Below, piece after piece: positions 21,582 to 32,600 of a DNA stretch of 64,000 nucleotides. The DNA is from Sphagnum compactum (lineage: Eukaryota; Bryophyta; Sphagnopsida; Sphagnales). The notes under the pieces are model-generated. The model had not been told where the DNA came from. It saw nothing but the letters and a program-made list of their open reading frames with translations, and did not search any database. The stretch covers positions 2,294,001-2,358,000 of the forward strand of contig OZ234500.1 of NCBI GenBank assembly GCA_965153455.1, read 5' to 3'. How positions within the stretch are numbered: position 1 is the first letter of the stretch; the number at the start of each line of letters is the position of its first letter. A program made the position numbers and the translations under genes.

Positions 21582-24500
21582 TACAAAAAATTTATCATCC
21601 CCAGTTTCATTTTCTCAAAGAGGATCAAAGAGTTCAAAGTTCAAACTTTATGTGGGGCTTGAGTCTTTCCACAAGTCTCAGACTCACCCAAGTCCTGCTG
21701 TCCATTGTAGTTGCTTCTTGCTCAGATCTCACACATAAATTTTTCCTTCTTGTGCAAACAGCTTAAGCCTTTAGTCCACCACCTTCCCCCCTTAACCTTT
21801 AGTCCTCCACCATGTCAATTTGTTATGCCTTTTGGTAGAAAGTTCTCTTGTTGAGGATTGTGCATTTAGGTGTTTGCACTTGAACATGTAATACATTATT
21901 ATTAATATTATAGTGTAACTGCAAGATATGCTTGAATTTGGCTTGCAAAATTGGGGGCCCTCTATGCACACATGGAGACACATGAAACCCTATGATGTAA
22001 GATGGCATCATCCATACTACATAAGGTATATGTACGGGACCTGGCCTGTGCTTTATGTCAGGTAAGGCCCTAAGAAGAGGGCCTTATGCCCATGGATCTT
22101 GGGCTCCGCCTTGCGTTCACATGGCTCGAGGCCTTGCCCTATACTTTAGCATCACAACAAACATTCTTCACACTTGCATTTTGAATTAATGTACAGGTAT
22201 TAGTGCAGATCAATAGTATTTCTGAACCAGTAGTGTTTTTTTATGGGCAAAAATTAGCCAAATTGTTACAAAAAACTAAAGACCTATTAAAAAATGAAGG
22301 GTTTAAGTATAACAAATTAGCTTGAAAATTGAATCATAACTAGCAATGATAGCCTCTATAATATTTGGCAGATAGAGTGTATAGCCAAGTAGAACTAATG
22401 AGATTTGTCATTCATCGCAAGGTGGCTACATATGGACTGCAAACATTTACAATTATCACTTGCTTGCTTCCTTTTGATAGTGAGAATCACCAACCCTCAG
22501 ATACATATTCCTATTTCATATTGCTTGCTATATATGTTTTTCAAGAAGTTGTTTTGAGTCATTTTTTTCAAAGTTACAACCTTTGTGGACAAATGGTTGA
22601 CAATTTCAAAGTTAAATTTAAGGTGTCACTTACAAGTTACAATTTTCCTTTAGGTGGTTTACTTATGTAGTATCGAGGTTGCTCAATGTAAGGGACCTTT
22701 TGTCAAAATGCTTATGTAATTTTGATGAATATAGCCAACACAAGCTTTTAAAACTTAGGTTGCTTTGTTAGCTTTGAATTATTTTATATTATTATGTTGT
22801 AACTAGATTTATCAAAATTGTAAACACTATTAGCATATTTGTGCAACTTCAAAATTTTATCTTTAGGCACATATATTATTATATTACATGTATGGTAGCC
22901 ATTTGAACTAAAAATGCAAAAGTTTTATAAAAAACCTTGTTTTAAACATAAGTAATTGACCAAAATTCATTCATGTACATGATAAGGTTCAAAGTAAAAA
23001 GAGACACAATATAGCAATGTAGTGTTTTTGATTGGCTTAGTTTGACAAGAATCCATTTTTATTCAAATGTCTCTTGTCAATTTGAAGAATATAAATCCCT
23101 AGGGTGGGACCATTCCCAAAATAAGGGCCTTAGAATAAGGTGCATTTTGGGAATGTACCCTACTTATGGCCTTTATGCATTGTAAAGCTTGAGGTGAGTC
23201 TTATATATCATAAATAGATCACAAGGAAATAAAAGTTGAAGGGATCTTATTTATGTCTATGATTTAGAAATTGGAAGGATATTCAAGGATATAAAATGCC
23301 TTCCAAATTTAAACTACATAATGTTTTCATAAATGAGTAGTTGATCAAAAACATGACATGTAAAGCACTACTTTTCACCTAACTTTAAACATTAATGTTG
23401 TGAAAGCCATAAGCATGAAACATCACTATTGTAAGAAATCATATTAAAGCTTGGATGATTGTCTATGTGGTGATGATTGGGAAAAACTTTCTTTGTGACA
23501 AACACTATTGCTCAAGGCCAAAGACAAATGCAAAGAAACATACTTTTGCCTTTGGTTAGGGAGGGATGATGGGGCCAAGTGGAATGTCAAAATCTAATTC
23601 ACCATTAACAATAGTGGATGAACTGGCATGATGCCAATTTGCATCCCAGCCACATGCCACCATCACTAGGATGCTTTTCATCACAATGTGCATTAACATG
23701 ACCTAGTTGCTCGTGAGCACCTTAAACCCTAGTTGTCATCACCCCCCTTAGGTTCAACCCTTTGCCTAAGAAGCCAATTTGCTTCATGGTTTCTATTACA
23801 TCGTCATCTTGAATATCATAAAGCAAGAATTTTTTGCCAAATAGTTGTTTAACATCATTAACTGGGATTGCCAAATCCCACTTCCACCAGTAGTTGGGTT
23901 TGTCAAAATCTTGGCCACCATGTCCAAATATGTTTGCAAATTGCAAGATTTTGTAACTTTATTTATGAATTGTTTTTAGTTCTTAAAAGCTAAAACAACT
24001 ACTTGGAACAACTACTCCAAGTCCCAATCCCATCCCATTATATAATGTAAAATTTTGTGTGCTTAGGTTTAGAACTTTAGATTGTGAACTTTGTGACAGC
24101 TTTGCACATTTCTTGTGTTACTCAACATTAATGGATTTGTGCAAATTTAATGGAGTTGTCATTTGAACTTGGAAAGATGGAAAGAGGATTTTTTTTACAA
24201 TTGTGCGTGGCAATTTGGAATCAAAGGTCGATACCTTTGCCACAATTGAAATAAATTTCCTCATAACTCAAGGTTCAATATTCCTCCTTTAAGGCTTAAA
24301 CTTCATCTATTAATTTTTTTGTTTAAGTTTTAGATTCTTGAAAAATTATTCTTTGATCTTTTCTGAGGCTTGTCAAGTCCCAACTTAAGGTTTCTTTTTT
24401 GAATTTTTGCACTTTGACATGGTATGATAGATTTCCCTTTTCGATACTTGTTGGCAACTACTAAGAGCTCTTGGATTGTACTACTCCTAGGTTTGCTCTT

Positions 24501-25089
24501 TTTGTGTTTCATTAAGGTCTATTTAATTATTTTTTTCGTATTTGTTATGATCATAGATTGTGGAATATCAATTTAGTGTTCATCACTTACCTTGAAAATC
24601 TTTAATATTCAACCTTTTGAACTTAATTTTTTATGTTTGAACTTCATGCACATTGTGATCTAATTCACAAATCTAACTTAATCATATCTTAGTTTATATC
24701 CTAATACTTTAATTTGTTTAATAACCCAAAAGTTACCATGCCACTTTGCCTTGTGAGTGATTCCAACATGTCCCTTATATCATCTAATTCTTCCAATGGT
24801 TGAAATCACCTTTGAATGGACATGATCTCTTGAATTTATTATCAGCCCATTTGAAGACCTTAATGCATTTAGCTTTAAAAAAACACACCAAATTTGCAAA
24901 ACCTAAGTTCAAGTTTTGTAACGTTTGATGTCATTCTTGAAATCCCTCTTAAGTCCATAGATCCCAAAGAGATTGTGGAACGTTACCAAACTCCCAATCA
25001 AACCCACCTTTAAATAAGCAAAAAACACTAGCTGTGTCACCTTGAAGCCATTGCGAAAGTTCCTTGTCCATTAAATTAGACCACCTCTC
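21582..25089. other. AT-rich spacer without recognised gene
   Basis: There is no recognisable protein. The longest plausible frame, 23722-23946 on the minus strand (74 codons; WWKWDLAIPVNDVKQLF...), has protein-like composition but I know no family for it. A perfect 9-bp hairpin lies at 22063-22086. Confidence 0.4.
22063..22086. repeat. Perfect 9-bp hairpin
   Basis: TAAGGCCCT (22063-22071) pairs with AGGGCCTTA (22078-22086) around a 6-nt loop. It is GC-rich within an AT-rich region and not followed by a T run on either strand that would suggest a terminator. Confidence 0.8.
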
Positions 25090-25422
25090 AAAGGAAACAA
25101 GGGGTGTGTCACACTGTGGCCTTGCCATTTACATGAAAAAGTATCTTAAGGCAAAAGAAGAAGAATTATGAAAACTCAAATATTTCACCATGTAAAAATA
25201 TAATCTTCAAAGCAAATCCTCTAAAAGAAACCAAAATCCTTGAAGATGTTATAAGTCTATAACTAATCTCAAGTTCCAACACAAGCCAAAATATCATCTT
25301 TCAAAAATCCTCATATAAAAATAGACCTATTACCTAGGGGTCAAAATCCCTTAAGCTACTACTGTACTCTATAATGAATCTAAACACAATGGCCTTTGCG
25401 TTGGTCGCCAAGGCCAACAAGG
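25090..25422 (+). repeat. Dispersed repeat family 'GTGTCACACTGTGGCC', copy 2
   Basis: This is the plus-orientation copy matching the reverse complement of 14938-15274 end to end, and matching 62324-62505 over its first 180 bp. It is the least truncated pair with copy 1, so together they delimit the family at about 335 bp. Confidence 0.85.
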
Positions 25423-25478
25423 CATCACAAACACACTGGCCCTGCCAATAGATAAGATGTTGTACACCTACCTACTGT

Positions 25479-25630
25479 GATCTCGAATCCAGAAGGGTCT
25501 AAACCTAGACCCTTCCGAATTTTCGGCCTCAAGGGATCTCAAATCCAAAAGGGTCTAAGCCTAGACCCTTCGAGATTTTTGACCTCAAGGGATCTCAAAT
25601 CTGGAAGGGTCTGAACCTAGAGCCTTCCGC
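25479..25630. repeat. Three 56-bp tandem repeats, each with a perfect or near-perfect hairpin
   Basis: GATCTC(G/A)AATC starts units at 25479, 25535 and 25591, a constant 56-bp spacing. Units 1 and 2 contain AAGGGTCTA and TAGACCCTT, complementary 9-mers with a 4-nt loop. Unit 3 has a mutated version and runs into TATATAAGG at 25631. The array sits between the dispersed repeat and the repeats upstream of the SelK-like gene. Confidence 0.9.
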
Positions 25631-25639
25631 TATATAAGG
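25631..25639 (+). promoter_or_regulatory. TATA-like box at the end of the hairpin array
   Basis: TATATAAGG directly follows the 56-bp array. It lies about 700 bp before the SelK-like start codon, with the ~150-bp repeats in between. It could be a core promoter of an upstream untranslated exon, of a transposon, or chance. Confidence 0.3.
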
Positions 25640-25752
25640 TGAAGAGCAAAGTCTACCAATCGCAGGTCAGCATGCTACGTCACAAACGATTTACTAGCCA
25701 ATGGGAGTCTGCCACATGTTCATCATTTCCATCCCCCGCCCCCATTGGGAGG

Positions 25753-26206
25753 CAAAATAAAACGTCGGTACGTTGCAAACATTTGGGTCACATAATTACA
25801 GCGACGAGAAAGCGTCTCATGGATGAATGCGGTAGTGTTTCATCCATAGGGCCACGTCTTGTAGATTAACGATGTATTTTTCCATCCATGACGCGTTTCC
25901 AAAATAAAACGTCGGTGCCATAAAACGTTGTAACCATTGGTGAAAATAATCAGCTAGGAGAAAGCTTCTCACGGATGAATGCTGCGTTGTTTCATCCGCC
26001 ACTCGACGTCGTGTAGATGAACGAAGTATTTTGTCATCCATGACAGGGTTTGCAAAATAAAACGTCGGCACCATAAAACGTTGTAACCATCGGGTCACAA
26101 TAATCAGCTACCAGAAAGCTTCTCGCGGATGAATGCGGCACTGTTTCATCCACCACGCCATGTCTTGTAGATGAACGAAGTACTGTTTTCATACATGTCG
26201 CGTTTT
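25753..26206. repeat. Three tandem repeats of 147-153 bp upstream of the SelK-like gene
   Basis: CAAAATAAAACGTCGG begins units at 25753, 25900 and 26053. The third unit ends near 26206, about 125 bp before the start codon. Each unit holds GGATGAATGC...GTTTCATCC, a potential hairpin, and an AGAAAGC(T/G)TCTC word, and ends in CAT(C/A)CATGACGCGTTT-like text. Several CpG sites are kept in an AT-rich region. Position suggests promoter repeats that could modulate expression. Confidence 0.88.
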
Positions 26207-26330
26207 CTCATGGCTGCAATTTTATCGGGGCATTCACATTTTGCAAAGCGTTTGTTGTTTGTGTGCGGAGCTCTCAGGGTTTCGGTGCGCAACGCGCGTG
26301 CGAGAAGCAAGGGTTTCGAGAACAGCGAGA

Positions 26331-28285
26331 ATGGCGTACATTCAATCAGGTATGTTGTTACATCGTCTCACATCGCCTTTGTTGCGGCTCTGCAGTGATA
26401 TCTTTTTTTCCCTCTCTTGGTACTTCTCCTGTTGAAATCTTTTGTTGCTCAAAAGATAGTTCTGTCTCATCCGAGAACAGCAATGGCGTGCATTCATTCA
26501 GGTGTTCTGTCGCCTCGTCCCACATGTCCTTGAGTCAAAGTCCTCCTTCTGGTGCCTAGGAATTCTCAGAACAGAGCATCCAGAAAATTCCTACGCATCA
26601 GAAGACAAAAGCGACCAGAAAATGCGAAATTTTCCAAAATTCCGACTTCCAGAAATGATCGCGCAAATCCATGTTGATCCGGATCTGGAATTACCTCAGA
26701 AAGGCTGTATCTCTTCGAATGTGCAATCGGCAGACAGTTCATCGTGTTTTCATGTATGGAGCGTCTGAAAGCATGAAGCCAAAGTCTTTATGGTCAGATA
26801 ATGGTTGTCAGGTTTTGGCGTTAATGTTTTGTCTAGAGGATTTCGGAAGATTTGATTTCAAGGCATTCAGCACAAGTTGTGGTTGATTCCAGTATAAGGT
26901 ATCCCCTGCAAAAGGTCCTATATGCATATTCTTGTGTGTGGGTTTCCAGTAAGCATGAAGCCAATAGCCTAGTCTGCTGCTTGTGGTGATGGAGCCCTCT
27001 AGTCACAGTGTCAATAAAGTGTGGGAACATAATGTGGTTTCAGTTATGATTTGTGCTACTTTGTTTTCTTCCTTCACAGCACTTAGAGATTGTCCGGCTT
27101 TGTAAACAATGGAATAGGCATGTTAATGTTGAAGGGACAATCAGTTTCTTGTTTTGAATCCTTCCCACCAATGTGTGAAACAGTTCTGCTTGATAGTGCT
27201 AAACATTTTGACGATTTGTGCAGATGCTTTTGCAAGCATTTTGAAAATCAGGCCAGATCTGGGATAGGGCACACATAGCTTTTTAGATGTTCAATCTGCA
27301 AACAGGTTGCAAGACAGTTATTGATAGGTCACAAAGTCTGGAACATATACTTTCTTCATGCTCAAAGGCATCCCTTAGATGGAATTTTGTTGTGTGCTTT
27401 GATAGCCAGGGTTGATTAGGGCCCTGTGGTTATGCTAGATGTTGCTCTTTATGCCTAGGGTTTCTATTGTCAGCCCATTGTGGATGTAATCAGATTTGGC
27501 AAGAGGGGTTTTTTTTCTTATCAAGTACCAGCTTATGGCATGTCATGTGTTGAGAAATGGTATCCTGAGTTTTGATATGGAAATTATTTGTGATCTAGTA
27601 TTGGTAGCCATGTCAATTCCTTGATCTATGTATCATGTACTGTTCCAGGAAGCATAAAAGGTAGGCGCTCACCATGGAGGCTAAGCATTATTTCTGACAC
27701 TTTTTGGGCCATCCTCAACTTGATTGGCTCCTTTTTCACAACCTTGTTCTCAGTAAGCTATCTTCTGGTCTTTGTAGGCTCTTGGAAATGTGTGATTCAC
27801 TTGTAGGTTGGCCATGCAACTATTTGCTTTGATTGCATTGATACAGTGCAAATTCTGTCATGCAAAGACCTGGAAACCAAGTGCTGAGAAACTTGCATGT
27901 GCTTCAATGCAGTTGGAGGCAAGCAAATCATACGGGAAGAAATCTGGGGCTAGCAGGCCCAGTGGCTTTGGTCGTGGGCCTGGTGGACCAGGTGGACCAG
28001 GTGGTCCTTCAGGTGGCTCAGGAAAAGGTCCTTATGGTGGTGGTGGTGGTGCACCTCGTGGCCTGGACAATGTGCGGGGCATTGATCACTGTAAGTTTCA
28101 TTCTCCATCCCATCATCAGTAGTTTTGTCCTATGTACCCTACTAGATAGAGTGGGATAAGGGAATTCCAGGAGTGAATTTCCTTGTATATATTTCATCTT
28201 TCCTTCTTGGGTCTGATCCTCATTGATTGCGAATGGTTGAATTGCAGCTGCCGTGCCCCCTTGTGGTTCTTGCTGCGCGGGCTGA
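26331..28285 (+). CDS. Selenoprotein K-like small ER membrane protein (Cys form), four exons, 112 aa
   Basis: Exons are 26331-26349, 27649-27752, 27913-28090 and 28248-28285. All junctions are GT-AG and phases fit. The N-terminus MAYIQS-G leads into RRSPWRLSIISDTFWAILNL, the conserved SPWRL block plus one transmembrane helix (residues about 16-40). A Gly/Pro/Lys/Arg-rich cytosolic tail follows (GGPGGPGGPSGGSG), then PRGLDNVRGIDH and a C-terminal CGSCC. Animal SelK has selenocysteine near the C-terminus; plant homologues have Cys, as seen here. Family knowledge: SelK is an ER membrane adaptor linked to ER-associated degradation and protein palmitoylation. The plant role is little defined. The start is chosen because MAYIQSG is the family N-terminus. 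Exon 3 begins with Leu (CTG-type context TTG) where relatives often have Met, which is harmless inside the protein. Confidence 0.88.
26467..26525 (+). pseudogene. Decayed tandem duplicate of SelK-like exon 1 in its first intron
   Basis: GAACAGCAATGGCGTGCATTCATTCAGGTG (start codon 26483) repeats the exon-1 context GAACAGCGAGAATGGCGTACATTCAATCAGGTA 150 bp downstream. The flanking CATCGTCTCACATCGCC / CGCCTCGTCCCACATGTCC text also matches. It would encode MACIHS-G and splice in the same phase, but the donor GTGTTC is weaker than GTATGT. It may be an alternative first exon. Confidence 0.75.
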
Positions 28286-30314
28286 TGTAGGTGGTTTGGT
28301 GCTGATTGATAAAAGGCAAGAACAACATTTCAGAGATGGGATCAACTCAAGTAGTGTTGATAAGCAGGTGTCCAATGTGCCAGTCCTTTTTAAGATAGTT
28401 CAGCGTCTCAGTGTTCTGGTGTTTTGATAAATTTCCTCTTTGATGGTCAATGAAGCACTCCAAGAAGCTAAGTTGACAGGCTGTAAGGTAGATCTGTCGT
28501 TGCATGTCATGAAACTAGGTTGGAAACTCTCTGAATATTGCCTAGTATTCACATGACAGTAATTATACCCGCAGAGAAGTCTTGCAATGCCTTGTTTAAC
28601 GTCAAATAGTTCTTGTCTTCTTCCAGAGTTTAATCCTGAATGCATAGAACAAGCCTCTTTGATTGAAGGCCAGTGAATAATTGGGAGTGGAACTATGCAG
28701 GAGAACCTGATATATCCAAAATTTGGAGCCTGCTTTTCTTTGTTTGCACAATTAATGGATGAGGACCATTGGAAACCATGTTATTAAGTTATGATTAGTA
28801 CTTCTTGCTCTAGACTTGGCCTCCATGAAGTCATTCTCTATGTAGTGATCAGTGCTTCTTGCTGTAGAATTCACCTTCCTGAAGTCATTCTCTAACTTAT
28901 ATAAGAAAGCCATGTGATGAGCAGTTCCCTTGTTCAATTGGCGAAATCATCAGGATGGCAGACATGAAATTGAAGTCTCTTTGATTTTAAATAACAGAAT
29001 GAATTGATGCAACATCGATGCATCCTTGTAGGTAGAGAGTATTTTCAGTTTTTCTGACACATGCAACGGTCTCTGACTTGAGTGGCAATGGTGACAGTAA
29101 CCATTCTGTTTGGCATTTTGGTAGAAAGGAATCCCAATGCTACTCTGCTATCATGAAGTCTTTGCTTTTGCAGTCCAAGCTTTATAAATGTTACCTCTCA
29201 AACTTGTCAGAATACTCATTTTCAAGTACTCATGAAAATTTACTTCCAAGACTTGTACAAACAAAGAAGTTAATGCATGTAAATGGAACTTTTATATTGA
29301 TTATATTAATTTGAATTTATGTTGGTTTCAAAATTCAGATCAGGATTCTTCGTGTCCAGAAGAATTGTTGTTTCTCCTAAAAATTTAAAATTTTGCTTTA
29401 ACCATTTTTTTTCATAAGTACTGTTCAAGAAATCATTTACTAAATTTCATTACCTACTATTGAATTAATTGCTGTTGAATGTAGCGAAGGTCTTACCACG
29501 TCTACTAAACATGTAGAGGTTGTTGAAATGCATCCTTGAGAAAGTTGATGCCAAAGAGAATGGCCAAAATTACTCCATCCTTGTCTCTTTTGCTATTATA
29601 ATTCTTGGTCCAGCACAAGGGCAAACAGGTGCTTCTAATTTAGTTTGGCAAGTTCCTAACCCTAATGTTTCATCATCTGCTTGTTCTTATTCTTTCATTT
29701 CCAATACCAGGAATTCCAAATAAAAGCAACAATGTGAGAAATATCAGAGAGTTCATGATGCACCTTGCCAAAATCCAAAATGTTCTCTCCCAAACTACCA
29801 CCCTGCACAACAAAGCTATCAAAGGGTCCACCATGCACGATCAGTGTCCACAATGGCAGCTGGTATAAGAAGAATTTGGTGACTGCCAACAATCATTCTT
29901 TGCAATGAAATGGATGCACAAAGCTTGCCACTCCTGACGATGGAGTGCAAAAGCTTCATACACCTAAACACAAGAGTTGTGGCACTCCACATGGAGAGCA
30001 CTAGAGCAGCACAGTGTGGATGTTTTTTGATTTGCTTATGTGGTGTGGGTAATTCTCATCCTACGACAAACAATAGAAGACCTTCAATTGGGATGAAGCT
30101 GATGAAAATGGTCCCCTTTGTGGCTTCTTCATCCTGTGGCTATACTGCTGCCAATTCCCTGAGGAAACTTCAATGCTTGTTGGGCCAGAGTGAACCAGCA
30201 CCCACCAGTGCACCTTGAAGGGTTGGATGATAAGTGGTCAGGAAACAGTTCAGTTCTCTGTTGGGTTCCAGTTCCCTAGCTAGACATGGTGGTTTATCTG
30301 AGTTACTTTTTTAA
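28286..30314. other. 3' flank of the SelK-like gene and spacer
   Basis: I recognise no further gene. A diverged direct repeat 'AGT(A/G)CTTCTTGCT(C/G)TAGA' with 'CTGAAGTCATTCTCTA' occurs at about 28795-28895. The open frames at 29078-29314 and 29910-30218 have no recognisable motif. Confidence 0.4.
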
Positions 30315-30360
30315 TACCTACCTACCAACAATCTCCAAGCGGGTTGTTATCAGGTAGGTA
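30315..30360. repeat. Hairpin with 9-bp and 5-bp stems
   Basis: TACCTACCT (30315-30323) pairs with AGGTAGGTA (30352-30360). Inside it AACAA (30327-30331) pairs with TTGTT (30344-30348), leaving a 12-nt loop and a symmetric 3x3 internal loop. Confidence 0.8.
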
Positions 30361-30690
30361 GTAAACACAGCCCTCCTCGGGCCTATGTGCGTACCTAGTA
30401 GACACCTATTTTCTTACCTATCTGCCTATACTTCTTATGGAATGAGTTACCAAGGTGAAACCAAATACTAATTCAACTGAGTTTCATCCACGACCGAGTC
30501 ATAAGGGGGATCTAGTGGATGGGTGTGCTGGTGGGTGCTCGTTTACTCTGGCGCACTTTTCGTACTTTGGAATGGGCTGGACCAAGCCCATTCCGGTGTG
30601 TAACCCAGCTGGCGTAAATTGTGAGACATCGATGGACATGGATTTTCTCAAAATGGACCATCACAAGATAGTAATCTGTCAATTCTGATT

Positions 30691-30812
30691 ACCGTACTCT
30701 CCCTGATCGGATTTGGCAACAAACTGTCGAATAATTAATTAAATTTTTAAATCTTAACTTCAGCACTTGGTTTTTTAATTCTGAAATTTTGGGCAGTTAA
30801 TGATTATAAATA
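30691..30812. repeat. Dispersed repeat pair with 36016-36140, copy 1
   Basis: The shared text includes TC(G)AATAATTAATTAAATTTTT, AATCTTA.CTT, ACTTGGTTTTTT, AATTCTGAA and AATGATTATAAA in the same order, preceded by CTCCCTGAT. Coding-like, GC-richer sequence precedes each copy, and each copy marks a switch to AT-rich DNA. Confidence 0.8.
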
Positions 30813-31666
30813 ATATACCACAGCACCTTGGCCATTTCAACACATGTCCATTGAATAATTAATTAATTAATTAATTTTGAAATTTTCATTTCAACAAATG
30901 AAATAATCCTTAAATATTCATTATTATTCTTCGGAAATGATTTTTGAAATTTTCAACATTTCTGAAAATAATATATAATTAGTGTCGAATTGGCCAAGCT
31001 CCTAGGGTACCCTTCAGATACATAAACTGTAAACACTTATATGGGACCAGGATTGGACATGAAATAGCCAGCTGATAAAAAAAAAGTCCAGCCCTTTACT
31101 TTACATGTATGTATAAATTTTGTTATTACCTTACCCTAAGGTTAGTTTCGGTCATTAAATAATCCTCAAAATAGTGAAATGAAAATTTGCGAAAATATGA
31201 AGTTTTTGACATGTTGAAAAAAATCCATCATAATTATCAGAGGCTATAACACTCTGAATAATTTCACTACTCATGTGACAATATCATAATAGATCAAGGA
31301 AAAAATTCAATAATTTTTTAAAAATTTTAAAAAACGAATTAATCTTCTGAAAAAAATATATTTATTATTCGTTTTGTCACAATGATGAGGAAATGGGCTC
31401 AGCTTTTGTTAATTTGCACAGGACATGATGCTAGTCCCAAAAAAGAACCCAAAAAAAGAAAAGTGACTATTCTTTTGTTAGCCAGTCCTTTCCACAATGA
31501 TCGGCTCATGAGTGATATTTAAATGCTTCCTTTATTGTGTAGCGTTTAATACTTATTGTTGATATGATTGGGGGGTGAGGGACAAAACTTCATTTAATAT
31601 TAAACTTGGATGTAATTAAATAGTGATATTGCCTCAAATGCAGTACGACATTGAAATTGATCTTAC

Positions 31667-31688
31667 GCCCCCCCCCCCCCCCCCCCCC
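31667..31688. repeat. 22-base poly-C run
   Basis: Twenty-two uninterrupted C bases lie in an AT-rich spacer. Similar runs occur at 37661-37681 (C5-A-C16) and 45932-45952 (G11-C-G9). They can form i-motif or G-quadruplex structures and may be length-variable or assembly-sensitive. Confidence 0.95.
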
Positions 31689-31879
31689 AATGACCACCCA
31701 GGTGTGCTAAAGAAATAGGTAGGTATGCTAAAGAAATGTGTGACAAGGTAACAAGTATGGGGATACCTATTAACCTCTCCTATTAATTAGATGAGGTGCC
31801 TCCCAATTTTTATTTTTTTATTTTTTTGCAACGAGCCAATTTGATTGGCCTATCACTCAAAAGAAAAATCAAACTATGG

Positions 31880-32200
31880 AGGCTCCCCAAAATAGAAGGT
31901 TCTCTTTTGATGTATAGAGTTCCTCCCCTTTTGCCCACCTATGTAGGTGAAAGGAGGACAACATCTTCCCAAGCACATGGGATAAAAGTCAGGTGCTATG
32001 GAGAACATGTTGGGGAACACATTGGAAACCTGGTGTGAACCCATTGGGAACTTAAAGGGAACATAGTGGGAACACATTGGAACCAGGGGGAAAATGAAAA
32101 AAATCCTCCCCTCCCCAAAACTTAAAAGGAAAAAAAGCAAGGCACCTTGAGTGCTTGCTTGGGCCTTCCCATTGGCTGCATGAAATTTCTCTTCCCAAAA
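31880..32200. repeat. Member of the 'GGGATAAA...GAACATGTTG' dispersed family
   Basis: GGGATAAAAGTCAGGTGCTA is followed by GAACATGTTGGGGAACACAT and several CATTGGGAAC words. A C-rich stretch and CCCATTGGCTGCATG then follow in the order seen at 7741-8045. A third, shorter copy (GGGATAAACTTAAGGTGCTA) occurs at 32519-32600. Confidence 0.55.
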
Positions 32201-32600
32201 GAGTTTGTGACTATTTCTGGCATGGCCAAATAACCCCTTGCTAAGAACACCCTACCTATTGAGTGTCAACCCACATTGGGGACATACTAGTGTGATTCAT
32301 ATTATTTAGTTCATGGGTGTGCTCATAACTTTTTCTATTTTTTTCGAAAGAGTATCATATTCATTGGCCCATCAGCACTGTTTTTTGGAACATTGAGGCA
32401 CTCCCCAATGGAAGCACCTCTTTGGACCTCCAGTTGCAAAATAGAAACAAATGCATTTCCCAACAGCCTACCTTTTCAGTTGATATATACATGAGAGTTG
32501 AACTCAGGGCAAACCCTATGGGATAAACTTAAGGTGCTATTGGGAACCTCTTTGAGAACAACTTGGGAACCTCCAGGGAACACAATGAGAACATAACCAT

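Noticed and set aside
23722-23946. 74-codon minus-strand open frame with protein-like composition
   Set aside because: No recognised family, no splice-consistent neighbours and an AT-rich repeat setting; not enough to call a gene.
28283-28291. TGA at the end of the SelK-like gene as selenocysteine
   Set aside because: Cys residues already fill the CGSCC end, no G-R-stop follows the TGA, I see no SECIS-like structure, and land plants are not known to insert selenocysteine.
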